A DNA stretch of 64,000 bases from Nocardia amamiensis (GCF_015477605.1 NZ_JADLQX010000015.1:62001-126000); one strand, 5' to 3'. Numbered from the stretch's first letter, positions 46,569 through 55,038 are shown. The notes: generated from the sequence alone by a model not told the origin. Made by a program: numbers and translations.

Positions 46569-47771
46569 ATGTTACGAATCGGCCTCACCGGAGGCATGGG
46601 AGCGGGCAAGTCGACGGTGGCCCAGGTCCTCGCGGACCTCGGCGCGGTGATCATCGACTCCGATCTGATCGCCAGGGAGGTGGTCGCGCCGGATACCGAG
46701 GGCCTCGCGGCGCTGGTCGAGGCGTTCGGCGCCGATATTCTCACCGCGGACGGAGGTCTCGACCGTCCCGCATTGGCCGCCAAGGCTTTCGGTGACGACG
46801 CCGCACGCGCGAAACTGAATTCGATTACCCACCCGCTGGTCGGAAAGCGCACCGCGGAATTGATCGCCGCGGCGCCGCCGGACGCTATTGTCGTGCAAGA
46901 TATTCCGCTTTTGGTGGAAAACGGTCTCGCGCCGCTGATGAATCTCGTTCTCGTCGTGGATGTCGACGCCGAAACGCGCGTCCGCCGCTTGGTCGAATTT
47001 CGGGGTGTCGCCGAAGCCGATGCCCGAGCGCGTATTTCGGCGCAGGCCACCGACGAGCAACGCCGAGCCGTTGCCGATGTGTTGCTGGACAACAGTGGCG
47101 CGCCCGGCGAGGTCGAGGCCGAGGTGCGCGGGTTGTGGGCGCAGCGGTTGGTGCCGTTCGAGCGCAACCTGCGGACCGGGACCACGGCGCGACGCACCGA
47201 GTTGCGGATCGTGCCCGCGAACCCGGACTGGCCGGCGCAGGCGCAGCGGCTGATCGCCCGGCTGTGGGTGGCCTGCGGCGCCGCCGCGTCCCGGATCGAC
47301 CACATCGGCTCGACTTCGGTGCCGGGGCTGCCCGCCAAGGACGTGATCGATCTGCAGATCACGGTCCGCGATATGGCGGCTGCCGACGGCCTGCGTGATG
47401 CGCTCGGCGCCGCGGGATTCCCGGTTCGGCCGGAGACCACCCAGGACAATCCGAAACCGACGCCGCAGGACCCGGCGGGTGTCGACACCGCGCTGTGGAC
47501 CAAGCGATTCCATCAGAACGCCGACCCGGGCCGGTTGGCCAACGTGCATATACGGGCCGAGGGCTCGCCCGGTCAGCAGTACGCCCTGCTGCTGCGCGAC
47601 TGGCTGCGCGACGACGCCGCCGCCCGCGCTGAGTATCTCGCGGTGAAACGGGAAGGCGAGGCCAAGGCCGCGGGGCTGGCCGGTGCGGAGGCGACCTCGG
47701 CCTACCTCGCGGTCAAGGAGCCGTGGTTCGACGCCGCCTATCCGCGAGCCGTGGCCTGGCGGGACCGCTAG
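46569..47771 (+). CDS. coaE: Dephospho-CoA kinase fused to a GrpB/UPF0157 domain
   Basis: CoaE phosphorylates dephospho-CoA in the last step of CoA synthesis. The 400-residue protein has the kinase at residues 1-200: P-loop GLTGGMGAGKSTV, DSDLIAREVV, and the lid region. The C-terminal half (about 210-400) is a GrpB domain of nucleotidyltransferase fold: IDHIGSTSVPGLPAKDVIDL, then GRLANVHIRAEGSP. The fusion is normal in mycobacteria and relatives (Rv1631). The GrpB part has no confirmed activity. The ATG at 46569 is the family start. Its stop overlaps the convergent SRPBCC gene by 4 nt (CTAG). Confidence 0.95.
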   Translation: MLRIGLTGGMGAGKSTVAQVLADLGAVIIDSDLIAREVVAPDTEGLAALVEAFGADILTADGGLDRPALAAKAFGDDAARAKLNSITHPLVGKRTAELIAAAPPDAIVVQDIPLLVENGLAPLMNLVLVVDVDAETRVRRLVEFRGVAEADARARISAQATDEQRRAVADVLLDNSGAPGEVEAEVRGLWAQRLVPFERNLRTGTTARRTELRIVPANPDWPAQAQRLIARLWVACGAAASRIDHIGSTSVPGLPAKDVIDLQITVRDMAAADGLRDALGAAGFPVRPETTQDNPKPTPQDPAGVDTALWTKRFHQNADPGRLANVHIRAEGSPGQQYALLLRDWLRDDAAARAEYLAVKREGEAKAAGLAGAEATSAYLAVKEPWFDAAYPRAVAWRDR

Positions 47772-48217
47772 AGCCGAAGCAGCGCGGCGAGTCGGTCCAG
47801 GCTCTGTGCCCAGCCGTCCTCGGCGCCGTCCTCCGCGCTGAGCGGGCCAGGTGCGAGCAGGTGCAAGGACACGCTGGTCTTGCCATCGTGGGTCTCGGCG
47901 AAGGTCACGGTGACGACGGATTCGGGCGTCACGCTTTCCTTGCCCGTCGGATCGCTCCACGTGAACACCAGGCGCTCAGGTGCGACGATCTCGCGGAACA
48001 CGCCCGCGGTCGGATAGCTGCTGCCGTCGGCGTCGGACACCAGCACAGCGTCGTATCTGCCGCCGACCCGCGGCTCGACGACGATCCGGTCGCGCGGCGC
48101 GGAAAAGCCTTGCGGCCCGGCCCATTCGGTGAGCTGGTCCGGGTCCACCCAGGCTTGGAAGACCAGCTCGCGTGGTGCGTCGAAGACGCGGACGATGGTG
48201 AATTCGCGGTCGCTCAT
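47768..48217 (-). CDS. SRPBCC/AHSA1-type protein
   Basis: A 149-residue START-fold protein: REFTIVRVFDAPRELVFQAW, then DQLTEWAGPQGFSAP and GGRYDAVLVSDADG, ending LDRLAALLRL. This is the activator-of-Hsp90 homology 1-like group often found next to ArsR regulators. It overlaps the PPOX gene by 4 nt and is last in the ArsR operon. These proteins bind hydrophobic ligands; the ligand is unknown. Confidence 0.92.
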   Translation of the reverse strand: MSDREFTIVRVFDAPRELVFQAWVDPDQLTEWAGPQGFSAPRDRIVVEPRVGGRYDAVLVSDADGSSYPTAGVFREIVAPERLVFTWSDPTGKESVTPESVVTVTFAETHDGKTSVSLHLLAPGPLSAEDGAEDGWAQSLDRLAALLRL

Positions 48218-48750
48218 GGTCGGGTCGTCTCCTCGTGGGCGGGGTGCGGCGCGGGGGCCGGCGGTTCCTTCATCCATTCGGGCGCTCGTTCGGGGTAGCG
48301 GGTCCGGAAGTCCATCAGGCCGACCCAGGTCGGGCGCACCGCGATGCGCTCCATCCGGGGTGCCAGATCGGACAGGAAGTCCAGGTACTCGGCGACCTGC
48401 TCGGATCCCCCTTTCCGCATCGCCGCGGCGTACTCGGGCAGCAGCCCGTCCGCTTCGCCGACTTCGGCGCGCCCGCGGATCAGGAGGACCTCCGGTGGGA
48501 CGCCGTCGGTGTCGATGGTGATCGCGACATCGGGGCGGGTGCGCAGCAGCCGCGAGCGCTTCGAGGGCGCGAAGCCGGCCATCACGAGTTCGGTTCCGTT
48601 CCACCAGAAGTTGACCGGAATTACGCGGGGTGTGCCGTCGGCGGCGGTGAAGGCGAGGCGCGCGGGGAGATCCGCGGCGAGCAAGCGCTGGGCGAGTTCG
48701 GTACCGAGCAGGCGCAAGTCGCCTTGCGGCAGGTCGAGGAGGTCGGTCAT
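48214..48750 (-). CDS. Pyridoxamine 5'-phosphate oxidase-like flavin protein
   Basis: A 178-residue protein of the split beta-barrel PPOX fold. The start RLLAADLPARLAFTAADG and the flavin region RVIPVNFWWNGTELVMAGFA, then SKRSRLLRTRPDVAITIDTD, are typical of F420- or FMN-binding PPOX proteins. The C-terminal part adds a Pro-rich tail (EWMKEPPAPAPHPAH). The ATG at 48750 overlaps the ArsR stop by 4 nt; its stop overlaps the SRPBCC start. Probably a redox enzyme of unknown substrate within this ArsR operon. Confidence 0.88.
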   Translation of the reverse strand: MTDLLDLPQGDLRLLGTELAQRLLAADLPARLAFTAADGTPRVIPVNFWWNGTELVMAGFAPSKRSRLLRTRPDVAITIDTDGVPPEVLLIRGRAEVGEADGLLPEYAAAMRKGGSEQVAEYLDFLSDLAPRMERIAVRPTWVGLMDFRTRYPERAPEWMKEPPAPAPHPAHEETTRP

Positions 48751-49085
48751 ATCGAGCGGTCCTTCTTCTGTATCCGGTGCAGGTGTTCGTCGAGGCGGTC
48801 GAAGCGGGCATCCCAGAACTTCCGGTAGCGGTCCAGCCAGTCGGTCGCCGCTCCGAGCGGCGCGGCGTCCAGGCGGCACGGGCGCCACTGGGCGTTGCGG
48901 CCGCGGGTGACGAGCCCGGCGCGTTCGAGCACCTTCAGATGCTTGGAAATCGCGGGCAGGCTCATCGCGAACGGCTCCGCTAGTTCGCCGACGGTGGCTT
49001 CGCCCTCGGCCAGCCGGGCGAGGATCGCCCGGCGGGTCGGGTCGGCCAAGGCGGCGAAGGTTCGACTGAGGGCATCGTCCGTCAT
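48747..49085 (-). CDS. ArsR-family transcriptional regulator
   Basis: A 112-residue winged-helix protein: LADPTRRAILARLAEGEATV, then FAMSLPAISKHLKVLERAGLVTRGRN. The metal-binding cysteines of metalloregulatory ArsR proteins are absent, so it belongs to the non-metal group that controls SRPBCC genes. It is first in a three-gene operon with 4-nt overlaps. Its upstream region holds a perfect 11-bp inverted repeat, the likely operator. It probably represses its own operon. Confidence 0.94.
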   Translation of the reverse strand: MTDDALSRTFAALADPTRRAILARLAEGEATVGELAEPFAMSLPAISKHLKVLERAGLVTRGRNAQWRPCRLDAAPLGAATDWLDRYRKFWDARFDRLDEHLHRIQKKDRSI

Positions 49086-49091
49086 GACTTC

Positions 49092-49127
49092 ATTTAACCA
49101 GCTAGCTAATTAACTTGCTGGTTAAAT
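49092..49127 (-). promoter_or_regulatory. ArsR operator, 11-bp inverted repeat
   Basis: ATTTAACCAGC (49092-49102) is repeated inverted without mismatch as GCTGGTTAAAT (49117-49127), with a 14-nt AT-rich centre. It lies 7 bases upstream of the ArsR ATG and overlaps its likely promoter. The AT content contrasts with the surrounding GC-rich DNA. Confidence 0.75.
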
Positions 49128-49184
49128 ACTGGGCCCGATGTAGAGCCGTGTCAAGCGGTTCGTGACATTCCTGGGCGGACGGCG

Positions 49185-49709
49185 TTACAGCCAGGTCAGG
49201 TTGATGTCCATGGACTCCATCCAGCCCTCGAAGGTGTGGCCGTTGGCGGCGATGCCATCGATGGCCGCCGTCGCGTGCTGCACGGCGGCCTCGGCCTCGG
49301 CGAGGGTGACCAGTCCGGCGGCGTGCGCGGCGAACAGTTCGTCGACGTCCAGCAGCTGGGTTTCGCGCGACGAGCGCACCACGATGTCGAGATAGTGGTC
49401 GACGGACTTCCACTTCTTCGGCGCGACCACGGTGAATTCCCCGACGTCGAGGTAGTAGTCCTGGTCGCGCCGATGTGCGGGGAGGTAGTGGAAGACGGTC
49501 GCGCGGAGGAACAGCTTCGGCAGCAGCCAGGACTCGATGTAGTGGAACTGCGGATGATCCGAGGTGCGCGCCATGTACAGGCCCCACGGCTCGACGTGGT
49601 ATCGCTCGACCGGGCGTACGAAGCCTTTCGGGTCCGTGTTGGTCAGGTCCGCGATATTGAAGTACTCGACTTTGGGCCGGTGCACGTCGACGGAAGGTGC
49701 CTGCGTCAT
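49185..49709 (-). CDS. DUF402-type protein, copy A
   Basis: A 174-residue protein: VHRPKVEYFNIADLTNTDPK, then HVEPWGLYMARTSDHPQF and YYLDVGEFTVVAPKKWKSVD, ending TFEGWMESMDINLTWL. The YLD...W/VD..DIVV pattern resembles DUF402 proteins, some of which are nucleoside phosphatases. The M. tuberculosis protein at this position between coaE and uvrB (Rv1632c) appears to be of this type, from memory. A paralog lies directly upstream. The function is unknown. Confidence 0.82.
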   Translation of the reverse strand: MTQAPSVDVHRPKVEYFNIADLTNTDPKGFVRPVERYHVEPWGLYMARTSDHPQFHYIESWLLPKLFLRATVFHYLPAHRRDQDYYLDVGEFTVVAPKKWKSVDHYLDIVVRSSRETQLLDVDELFAAHAAGLVTLAEAEAAVQHATAAIDGIAANGHTFEGWMESMDINLTWL

Positions 49710-49766
49710 GCATCAAGAATCTACCGCCGCCCCGACCACGTCGAGCCGGACGCGGTAATCGGCCGG

Positions 49767-50417
49767 CTACATCCAGCTGAGCGTGATGCCGCGGGTGGCG
49801 AGCCAGTCCTCCACGCTGTGATCGTGCGCCGCCAGTGCGTCCAGTACCGCCGTGGCGCGGTCGAAGGCGCCATGCGCCTGCGCCGTGTCGACCAGCCCGG
49901 CGGCGTGCGCGGCCAGCAGCTCGTCGACGCCGAGCAGTTCGGCGGGGCGGCCGCGGCGCACGACGATGTCCAGGTAGTGGTCCACCGACTTCCAGCGCTT
50001 GGGGCCGATGCGGCTGAACTCGCCGACGTCCAGGCGATAACCGGGGTCCCGATGGTGTGCCGGGTTCGGCCGGGCGACCGAGACGCGCAGCGAGAGTCCC
50101 GGCAGCAACCAGGATTCGAGATAGTGCGAATCGGGGCCGCCGACCATGCGCCCCATGTACAGGCCCCACGGTTCGACGTGGAAGCGTTCGACCGGCCGGA
50201 CGAATCCCTTGGCGTCGGTATTGGTGAGCTCGGCGAGATTGAAGTACTCGACCCTGGGCCGGTGCGGCGCCGGAGTGGCCGGCTCGGCAGGCCCCGGTGG
50301 TGCGGTCGTGGTGGCACTGGACATGGCGGGCACCATCGTGCGGAGATCTCTGGCGACGTATCCGGCAAGACCGGTGACGGCGGGTGCGGCGACGAGTAAG
50401 GGAAGCAAACCGCTCAT
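49767..50417 (-). CDS. DUF402-type protein, copy B with N-terminal extension
   Basis: A paralog of copy A, matching over RPRVEYFNLAELTNTDAKGF, HVEPWGLYMGRMVGG and WKSVDHYLDIVVRRG, and ending HSVEDWLATRGITLSWM. The frame from ATG 50417 has 216 residues, with a hydrophobic N-terminal segment (LLPLLVAAPAVTGLAGY) that could be a membrane anchor and a Pro/Ala/Thr linker; ATG 50324 would give 185 residues without it. Copy A starts 58 bases after its stop. Tandem duplication in this lineage is likely. Confidence 0.8.
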   Translation of the reverse strand: MSGLLPLLVAAPAVTGLAGYVARDLRTMVPAMSSATTTAPPGPAEPATPAPHRPRVEYFNLAELTNTDAKGFVRPVERFHVEPWGLYMGRMVGGPDSHYLESWLLPGLSLRVSVARPNPAHHRDPGYRLDVGEFSRIGPKRWKSVDHYLDIVVRRGRPAELLGVDELLAAHAAGLVDTAQAHGAFDRATAVLDALAAHDHSVEDWLATRGITLSWM

Positions 50418-50844
50418 GACTGCGCCTCGCTCCGCTCGGCTCCGTCATGCGCGGTGCGCGCCGTGTTGATGATTCGCTCGCTTCGCTCGCTCATGGTTCA
50501 TCCTTCAACATCCGAACAACCCCGTCAGGCTACACCCGGGGCGAGGCGTTCGCGGGGTTCCCGATAAAGTGTTCTCGAACACGAAACATGTTGCGGTAAC
50601 GGACATTTCGGACACGTAACCGATTGCGCCCAGAGTGCTGGCGACAGCTGTGAGAACACCTCGCGACGGTGGGATCGCGGCGCATCTCGTCCACACCGAG
50701 GGTTGCGAAATGCGGCCGATGCCGGGCTGCCCGTAATGCCGCCCCGGGCGCTATGGCCGCGCGACAGCGGGCCGCCCGCGTCATCGGATCGGGCGGATTC
50801 GCCGCCGGAGGAATCTGTCGGTGGCTGGGCCTAGGCTGGTGAAC
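50418..50844. other. Divergent intergenic region before uvrB
   Basis: This 427-base gap holds the promoters of the DUF402 genes and uvrB. Near 50466-50492 is a GAGCG-type repeat (CGCTCGCTTCGCTC at 50475-50488). From 50569 to 50622 there are several palindromic blocks: GTGTTC-TC-GAACAC (50569-50582) and CGGTAACG...CGTAACCG (50594-50622). TAGGCT (50832-50837) ends 7 nt before the uvrB ATG and is a good -10. No gene is seen. Confidence 0.55.
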
Positions 50845-53034
50845 ATGGCATTCGCAACCGAGATTCCGGCGGAGGGCTACGAGGACCGGGCCGCGGAGCA
50901 CCCGCTCGCGCGCTCGGAGTTCCGCCCGGTCGGCGAGATCGAGCGCGTCGGCGGCCGGTTCGAGGTGGTCAGCGAGCATCAGCCGGCCGGTGACCAGCCT
51001 GCCGCGATCGCTGAGCTGGAGCGCAGGATCACGGCGGGGGAACGCGACGTGGTGCTGCTCGGGGCCACCGGCACCGGCAAATCGGCCACCACGGCCTGGC
51101 TGATCGAGCGGCTGCAGCGGCCGACCCTGGTGATGGCGCCGAACAAGACGCTGGCCGCCCAGCTGGCCAACGAACTGCGCGAGATGCTGCCGAACAACGC
51201 CGTCGAGTACTTCGTCTCCTACTACGACTACTACCAACCCGAGGCGTATATCGCCCAGACCGACACCTACATCGAGAAGGACAGCTCGATCAACGACGAC
51301 GTCGAGCGGCTGCGCCATTCGGCGACCTCCAGCCTGCTGTCCCGGCGCGACGTGGTGGTGGTCGCGTCGGTGTCGTGCATCTACGGCCTCGGCACGCCGC
51401 AGTCGTATCTGGATCGGTCGGTGCAGTTGGAGGTGGGCACCGAGATCGACCGGGACGCGCTGCTGCGGCTGCTGGTCGACGTGCAGTACACCCGCAACGA
51501 CATGGCGTTCACCCGCGGCTCGTTCCGGGTGCGCGGCGACACCGTGGAGATCATTCCGTCCTACGAGGAACTCGCGGTCCGCATCGAGTTCTTCGGTGAC
51601 GAGATCGAGGCGCTGTACTACCTGCACCCGCTCACCGGCGACGTGGTCCGCCAGGTCCACACGCTGCGGATCTTCCCGGCTACCCACTACGTGGCCGGGC
51701 CGGAGCGGATGGAGCGCGCGGTGCGCGATATCGAGGCCGAACTCGAGGAGCGGCTCGCCGAACTGGAGCGCCAGGGCAAATTGCTCGAGGCGCAGCGGCT
51801 GCGCATGCGCACCCAATACGACCTGGAGATGATCCGGCAGGTCGGGTTCTGCTCCGGCATCGAGAACTATTCGCGCCACATCGACGGACGCGCGGCCGGT
51901 TCGGCTCCCGCCACGCTGCTGGACTACTTCCCGGAGGATTTCCTGCTCGTCATCGACGAGTCACACAACACCGTCCCGCAGATCGGCGGCATGTACGAGG
52001 GCGACATGTCCCGCAAGCGCAACCTGGTGGAGTACGGGTTCCGCCTGCCGTCCGCGGTGGACAACCGGCCGCTCACCTGGGAGGAGTTCGCCGACCGCAT
52101 CGGTCAGACGGTCTATCTGTCGGCCACGCCCGGCCCGTACGAGCTGGGGCAGACCGGCGGCGAGGTGGTCGAGCAGGTCATCCGGCCGACCGGCTTGGTC
52201 GATCCCAAGGTGGTGGTCAAACCGACCAAGGGCCAGATCGACGACCTGATCCACGAGATCCGGGAACGCACCGAGCGCGACGAGCGGGTTCTGGTCACCA
52301 CGCTCACCAAGAAGATGGCCGAGGATCTCACCGACTATCTGCTCGGGCTCGGCATCCGGGTGCGCTATCTGCACTCGGAGATCGACACCCTGCGCCGCGT
52401 CGAATTGCTGCGGCAGTTGCGGCTCGGCGAATACGACGTGCTGGTGGGCATCAACCTGCTGCGCGAGGGTCTCGATCTGCCCGAGGTGTCGCTGGTGGCG
52501 ATCCTCGACGCGGACAAGGAGGGGTTCCTGCGCAGCACCACGGCGCTGATCCAGACGATCGGACGTGCCGCGCGCAACGTCTCCGGCGAAGTGCACATGT
52601 ACGCGGACAAGGTCACCGACTCCATGCGGTACGCCATCGATGAGACCGAACGCCGCCGGGCGAAGCAGGTCGCCTACAACGAGGAGATGGGCATCGATCC
52701 GAAGCCGTTGCGCAAGAAGATCGCCGACATCCTCGACCAGGTGTACCGGGAGGCCGACGAGACCGAGGTGGAGGTCGGCGGCTCGGGCCGCAATGTCAGC
52801 CGCGGCAGGCGTGCCCAAGGCGAGCCCGGCCGGGCGGTCAGCGCGGGAGTGTACGAAGGCCGCGACGTCAAGTCGATGCCGCGTGCCGAACTCGCCGATC
52901 TCGTCAAAGAGCTCACCGATCAGATGATGAACGCGGCCAGGGAGTTGCAGTTCGAACTCGCCGGCCGGTTGCGCGACGAGATCGCGGACCTCAAGAAGGA
53001 ATTGCGCGGCATGGACGCCGCCGGATTGAGTTGA
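50845..53034 (+). CDS. uvrB: Excinuclease ABC subunit B
   Basis: UvrB is the DNA-damage verification helicase of nucleotide excision repair, loaded by UvrA and joined by UvrC. The ATG at 50845 (AFATEIP) matches mycobacterial UvrB and lies 7 nt after a -10 box; 729 residues. Walker A is GATGTGKSATTAW, the beta-hairpin tyrosines are in VSYYDYYQPEAYIAQTDTY, Walker B VIDESHNTVPQIGGMY, helicase motif VI RAARNVSGEVHMYAD, and the C-terminal UvrC-binding coiled coil LVKELTDQMMNAARELQFE. uvrA begins at 63543. Damage-responsive control is expected. Confidence 0.97.
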   Translation: MAFATEIPAEGYEDRAAEHPLARSEFRPVGEIERVGGRFEVVSEHQPAGDQPAAIAELERRITAGERDVVLLGATGTGKSATTAWLIERLQRPTLVMAPNKTLAAQLANELREMLPNNAVEYFVSYYDYYQPEAYIAQTDTYIEKDSSINDDVERLRHSATSSLLSRRDVVVVASVSCIYGLGTPQSYLDRSVQLEVGTEIDRDALLRLLVDVQYTRNDMAFTRGSFRVRGDTVEIIPSYEELAVRIEFFGDEIEALYYLHPLTGDVVRQVHTLRIFPATHYVAGPERMERAVRDIEAELEERLAELERQGKLLEAQRLRMRTQYDLEMIRQVGFCSGIENYSRHIDGRAAGSAPATLLDYFPEDFLLVIDESHNTVPQIGGMYEGDMSRKRNLVEYGFRLPSAVDNRPLTWEEFADRIGQTVYLSATPGPYELGQTGGEVVEQVIRPTGLVDPKVVVKPTKGQIDDLIHEIRERTERDERVLVTTLTKKMAEDLTDYLLGLGIRVRYLHSEIDTLRRVELLRQLRLGEYDVLVGINLLREGLDLPEVSLVAILDADKEGFLRSTTALIQTIGRAARNVSGEVHMYADKVTDSMRYAIDETERRRAKQVAYNEEMGIDPKPLRKKIADILDQVYREADETEVEVGGSGRNVSRGRRAQGEPGRAVSAGVYEGRDVKSMPRAELADLVKELTDQMMNAARELQFELAGRLRDEIADLKKELRGMDAAGLS

Positions 53035-53063
53035 GTTGCGTCGCACCGGCGGCGGCGGGGCCA

Positions 53064-53534
53064 TCAGGCCTGGCTGGCCATCCATTCGTTGACCCGGCGC
53101 TCGGCTTCCTCGCGCGAGACGTCCTCGACTTTGGTGAGCACCGCCCAGCGGTGGCCGAAGGGATCGATGATCACGCCGTAACGATCGCCGGTCACGAAGG
53201 TCTGCGGTTCCTCGGCACTGCGGGCGCCGTGCTCGACGGCGCGCCGCACGACCGCGTCGACGTCGGGGCAGTAGTGCACGATCGAGGTGTGCACCCACTC
53301 ACCGTTCGGGGCGAGCACGCCGTTGTCCGGGATCGGCATCCCCAGTTGCAGCGTCGAGTCGCCGATCTTCAGCTCCGCGTGCGCGGGCTGGCCGTCGGGC
53401 AGGTCGTTGCGGCCGATCACCTCGGCCCCGAAGACGGCGGTGTAGAAATCAATGGCTTTGTTGCCGTCACCGACAGCGAGAAAGCAGGTGATCGAGTGGT
53501 AGCCGTCGGCGATGGGATTCACTGTGTTCGTCAT
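53064..53534 (-). CDS. VOC-family (glyoxalase-like) protein
   Basis: A 156-residue vicinal-oxygen-chelate fold protein. The repeats read HSITCFLAVGDGNKAIDFYT and VFGAEVIGRNDLP, then CPDVDAVVRRAVEHGAR and YGVIIDPFGHRWAVLT. It resembles PhnB-like proteins annotated as glyoxalase/DNA-binding demethylase homologs; catalytic metal ligands cannot be fully assigned. ATG 53534 is chosen; the upstream extension lacks support. It is divergent from the AraC gene (52 bases between starts) and may be controlled by it. Confidence 0.9.
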   Translation of the reverse strand: MTNTVNPIADGYHSITCFLAVGDGNKAIDFYTAVFGAEVIGRNDLPDGQPAHAELKIGDSTLQLGMPIPDNGVLAPNGEWVHTSIVHYCPDVDAVVRRAVEHGARSAEEPQTFVTGDRYGVIIDPFGHRWAVLTKVEDVSREEAERRVNEWMASQA

Positions 53535-53586
53535 GATCACAACTTTTGTCGATCGTGGTCGGCGGGTCTTGTAAGAAAGCGACACC

Positions 53587-54483
53587 GTGCCGAGTGACGC
53601 CGAATCCGGAGAACCGCGCCCGTCGCGCAATCCTTTGGTGCCCACCGATACCAAAGGCATTCTGCATCCGGCCGAGCAAGCCAAACATCGCTCGCTGCAT
53701 CGTTTGCCGCCCGGCAACGGGGTGGACCGCTACGTCGAGTGGTACTGGGCGGTGCGCTGGGATCTGCGCGGCAGGCCGCCGTATCGCGCCGAGGTGCTGT
53801 CCTATCCGAGCGTGAACGTCACCTTCGAGCGATCCGCCATGCGTACCGGTGGATTCGTCAACGGTGTGCGCACCACCAAATTCATTCGCGAACTCAGCGG
53901 GGTAGGGGAGACATTCGGTATCCGCTTCCGGGCGGGCGGTTTCGGTGCGTTCACCGGGCTCGATGTCGGCTCGTTCCGGGACCGCGTCGTGGCCGTCACC
54001 GACGTCATGCCCGACGCGGCTGGTCTGACCGAACGGGTGCTCGACTCGCCGACCGACGAGCGGCGCCGCGCTGTCGTCGAGGAGTACCTCGCAGGCAAGC
54101 CCGCGGTCGACGACCCGACCTACCGGCTGGTGCTGCGCATCGTCGACGCCATGGCCACCGACCAGGAGCTGACCAGGGTCGACCAGATCGCCGACCGCTT
54201 CGGCGTGCCCGCTCGCACGCTGCAGCGCATGTTCCGCCGATACGTCGGGGCGGGTCCGAAATGGGTGCTGCGGCGATATCGATTGCAGGACGGCGCCGAT
54301 CTGCTGGCCAAGGGCCGGACCGAAGATCTCGCCGCGCTGGCCGCGGAGCTGGGCTATTTCGACCAGGCACACTTCTCGCGTGAGTTCACCGCCGAAGTGG
54401 GTATGGCTCCGCTGGAATATGCCAAGTATTCGCTTCGATCCCGCGACGAGGTCACCGCAAAGGTCATGCCGACCAGGACGTAG
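53587..54483 (+). CDS. AraC-family regulator with DUF6597-like N-domain
   Basis: A 298-residue protein from GTG 53587. The N-terminal domain (about 30-180) has VDRYVEWYWAVRWDLRGRPP and resembles the DUF6597 sensor found in AraC proteins next to DoxX or VOC genes. The C-terminal AraC helix-turn-helix pair is VDQIADRFGVPARTLQRMFR and LAALAAELGYFDQAHFSREF. The DoxX gene follows 28 bases downstream and the VOC gene is divergent; both are candidate targets. Ligand unknown. Confidence 0.92.
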   Translation: MPSDAESGEPRPSRNPLVPTDTKGILHPAEQAKHRSLHRLPPGNGVDRYVEWYWAVRWDLRGRPPYRAEVLSYPSVNVTFERSAMRTGGFVNGVRTTKFIRELSGVGETFGIRFRAGGFGAFTGLDVGSFRDRVVAVTDVMPDAAGLTERVLDSPTDERRRAVVEEYLAGKPAVDDPTYRLVLRIVDAMATDQELTRVDQIADRFGVPARTLQRMFRRYVGAGPKWVLRRYRLQDGADLLAKGRTEDLAALAAELGYFDQAHFSREFTAEVGMAPLEYAKYSLRSRDEVTAKVMPTRT

Positions 54484-54511
54484 TCGCTGGACAGCCGACG
54501 AGGAGCCGGAC

Positions 54512-54925
54512 ATGGATGTCGTGGTGTTGATCGGCCGGGTGCTGTTCGTGGTGCTGTTCCTCAGCTCCGCATTCGGGCACTTCGCCCAGACCGGGGCGAT
54601 GGCGGGATACACGCAGAGCCGGGGCGTGCCAATGCCGACGTACGCCGTGCTCGCCTCGGGTGCGCTGCTGGCGCTCGGCGGCCTGAGTGTGCTGCTCGGC
54701 GTGTGGGCCGATCTCGGGTCGCTACTGCTGGTGGTCATGTTGCTGCCGACCGCCTTCCTGATGCACGGGTTCTGGAAGGAGACCGATCCGCAAGCCAGGC
54801 AGCAAGAGATGATCCAGTTCAACAAGGATCTCGCCCTGGCGGGCGCCGCTCTGATGCTGTTCGCGTTCTTCGCGCATGTGGACGAACTCGGATTGACCAT
54901 CACCGGGCCGCTTTTCGACCTATAG
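54512..54925 (+). CDS. DoxX-family membrane protein
   Basis: A 137-residue protein with four membrane helices. The pattern FVVLFLSSAFGHFAQTGAMA, then LASGALLALGGLSVLLGVWA and MLLPTAFLMHGFWKETDPQA is typical of DoxX/SURF4-like proteins. The ATG at 54512 follows GAGGAGCC. It is probably cotranscribed with the AraC gene upstream. Some relatives act with redox partners in membrane stress responses; here the role is unknown. Confidence 0.9.
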   Translation: MDVVVLIGRVLFVVLFLSSAFGHFAQTGAMAGYTQSRGVPMPTYAVLASGALLALGGLSVLLGVWADLGSLLLVVMLLPTAFLMHGFWKETDPQARQQEMIQFNKDLALAGAALMLFAFFAHVDELGLTITGPLFDL

Positions 54926-54978
54926 TCCGGTCGGCGCGCTAATATTGCCTGTCCTTTTTATCGCGGGAAGAGGAAGAC

Positions 54979-55038
54979 ATGGACATCATCGGTGCGATTC
55001 TCGGCATATTCTGGGCCAACTATCGGCAGTGGCCGTAG
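54979..55038 (+). CDS. Possible 19-aa hydrophobic peptide
   Basis: ATG 54979 follows AAGAGGAAG at good spacing. The 19 codons read MDIIGAILGIFWANYRQWP then stop. The first 12 residues could form a short membrane helix ending in a Trp/Tyr/Arg belt. No similar gene lies next to it; the universal stress gene begins 370 bases later. It may be a real micropeptide, a leader or chance. Confidence 0.35.
   Translation: MDIIGAILGIFWANYRQWP

Noticed and set aside
50569..50600. SOS (LexA) box before uvrB
   Set aside because: The palindrome has GTTC before GAAC, the reverse order of the actinobacterial consensus TCGAAC-N4-GTTCGA.
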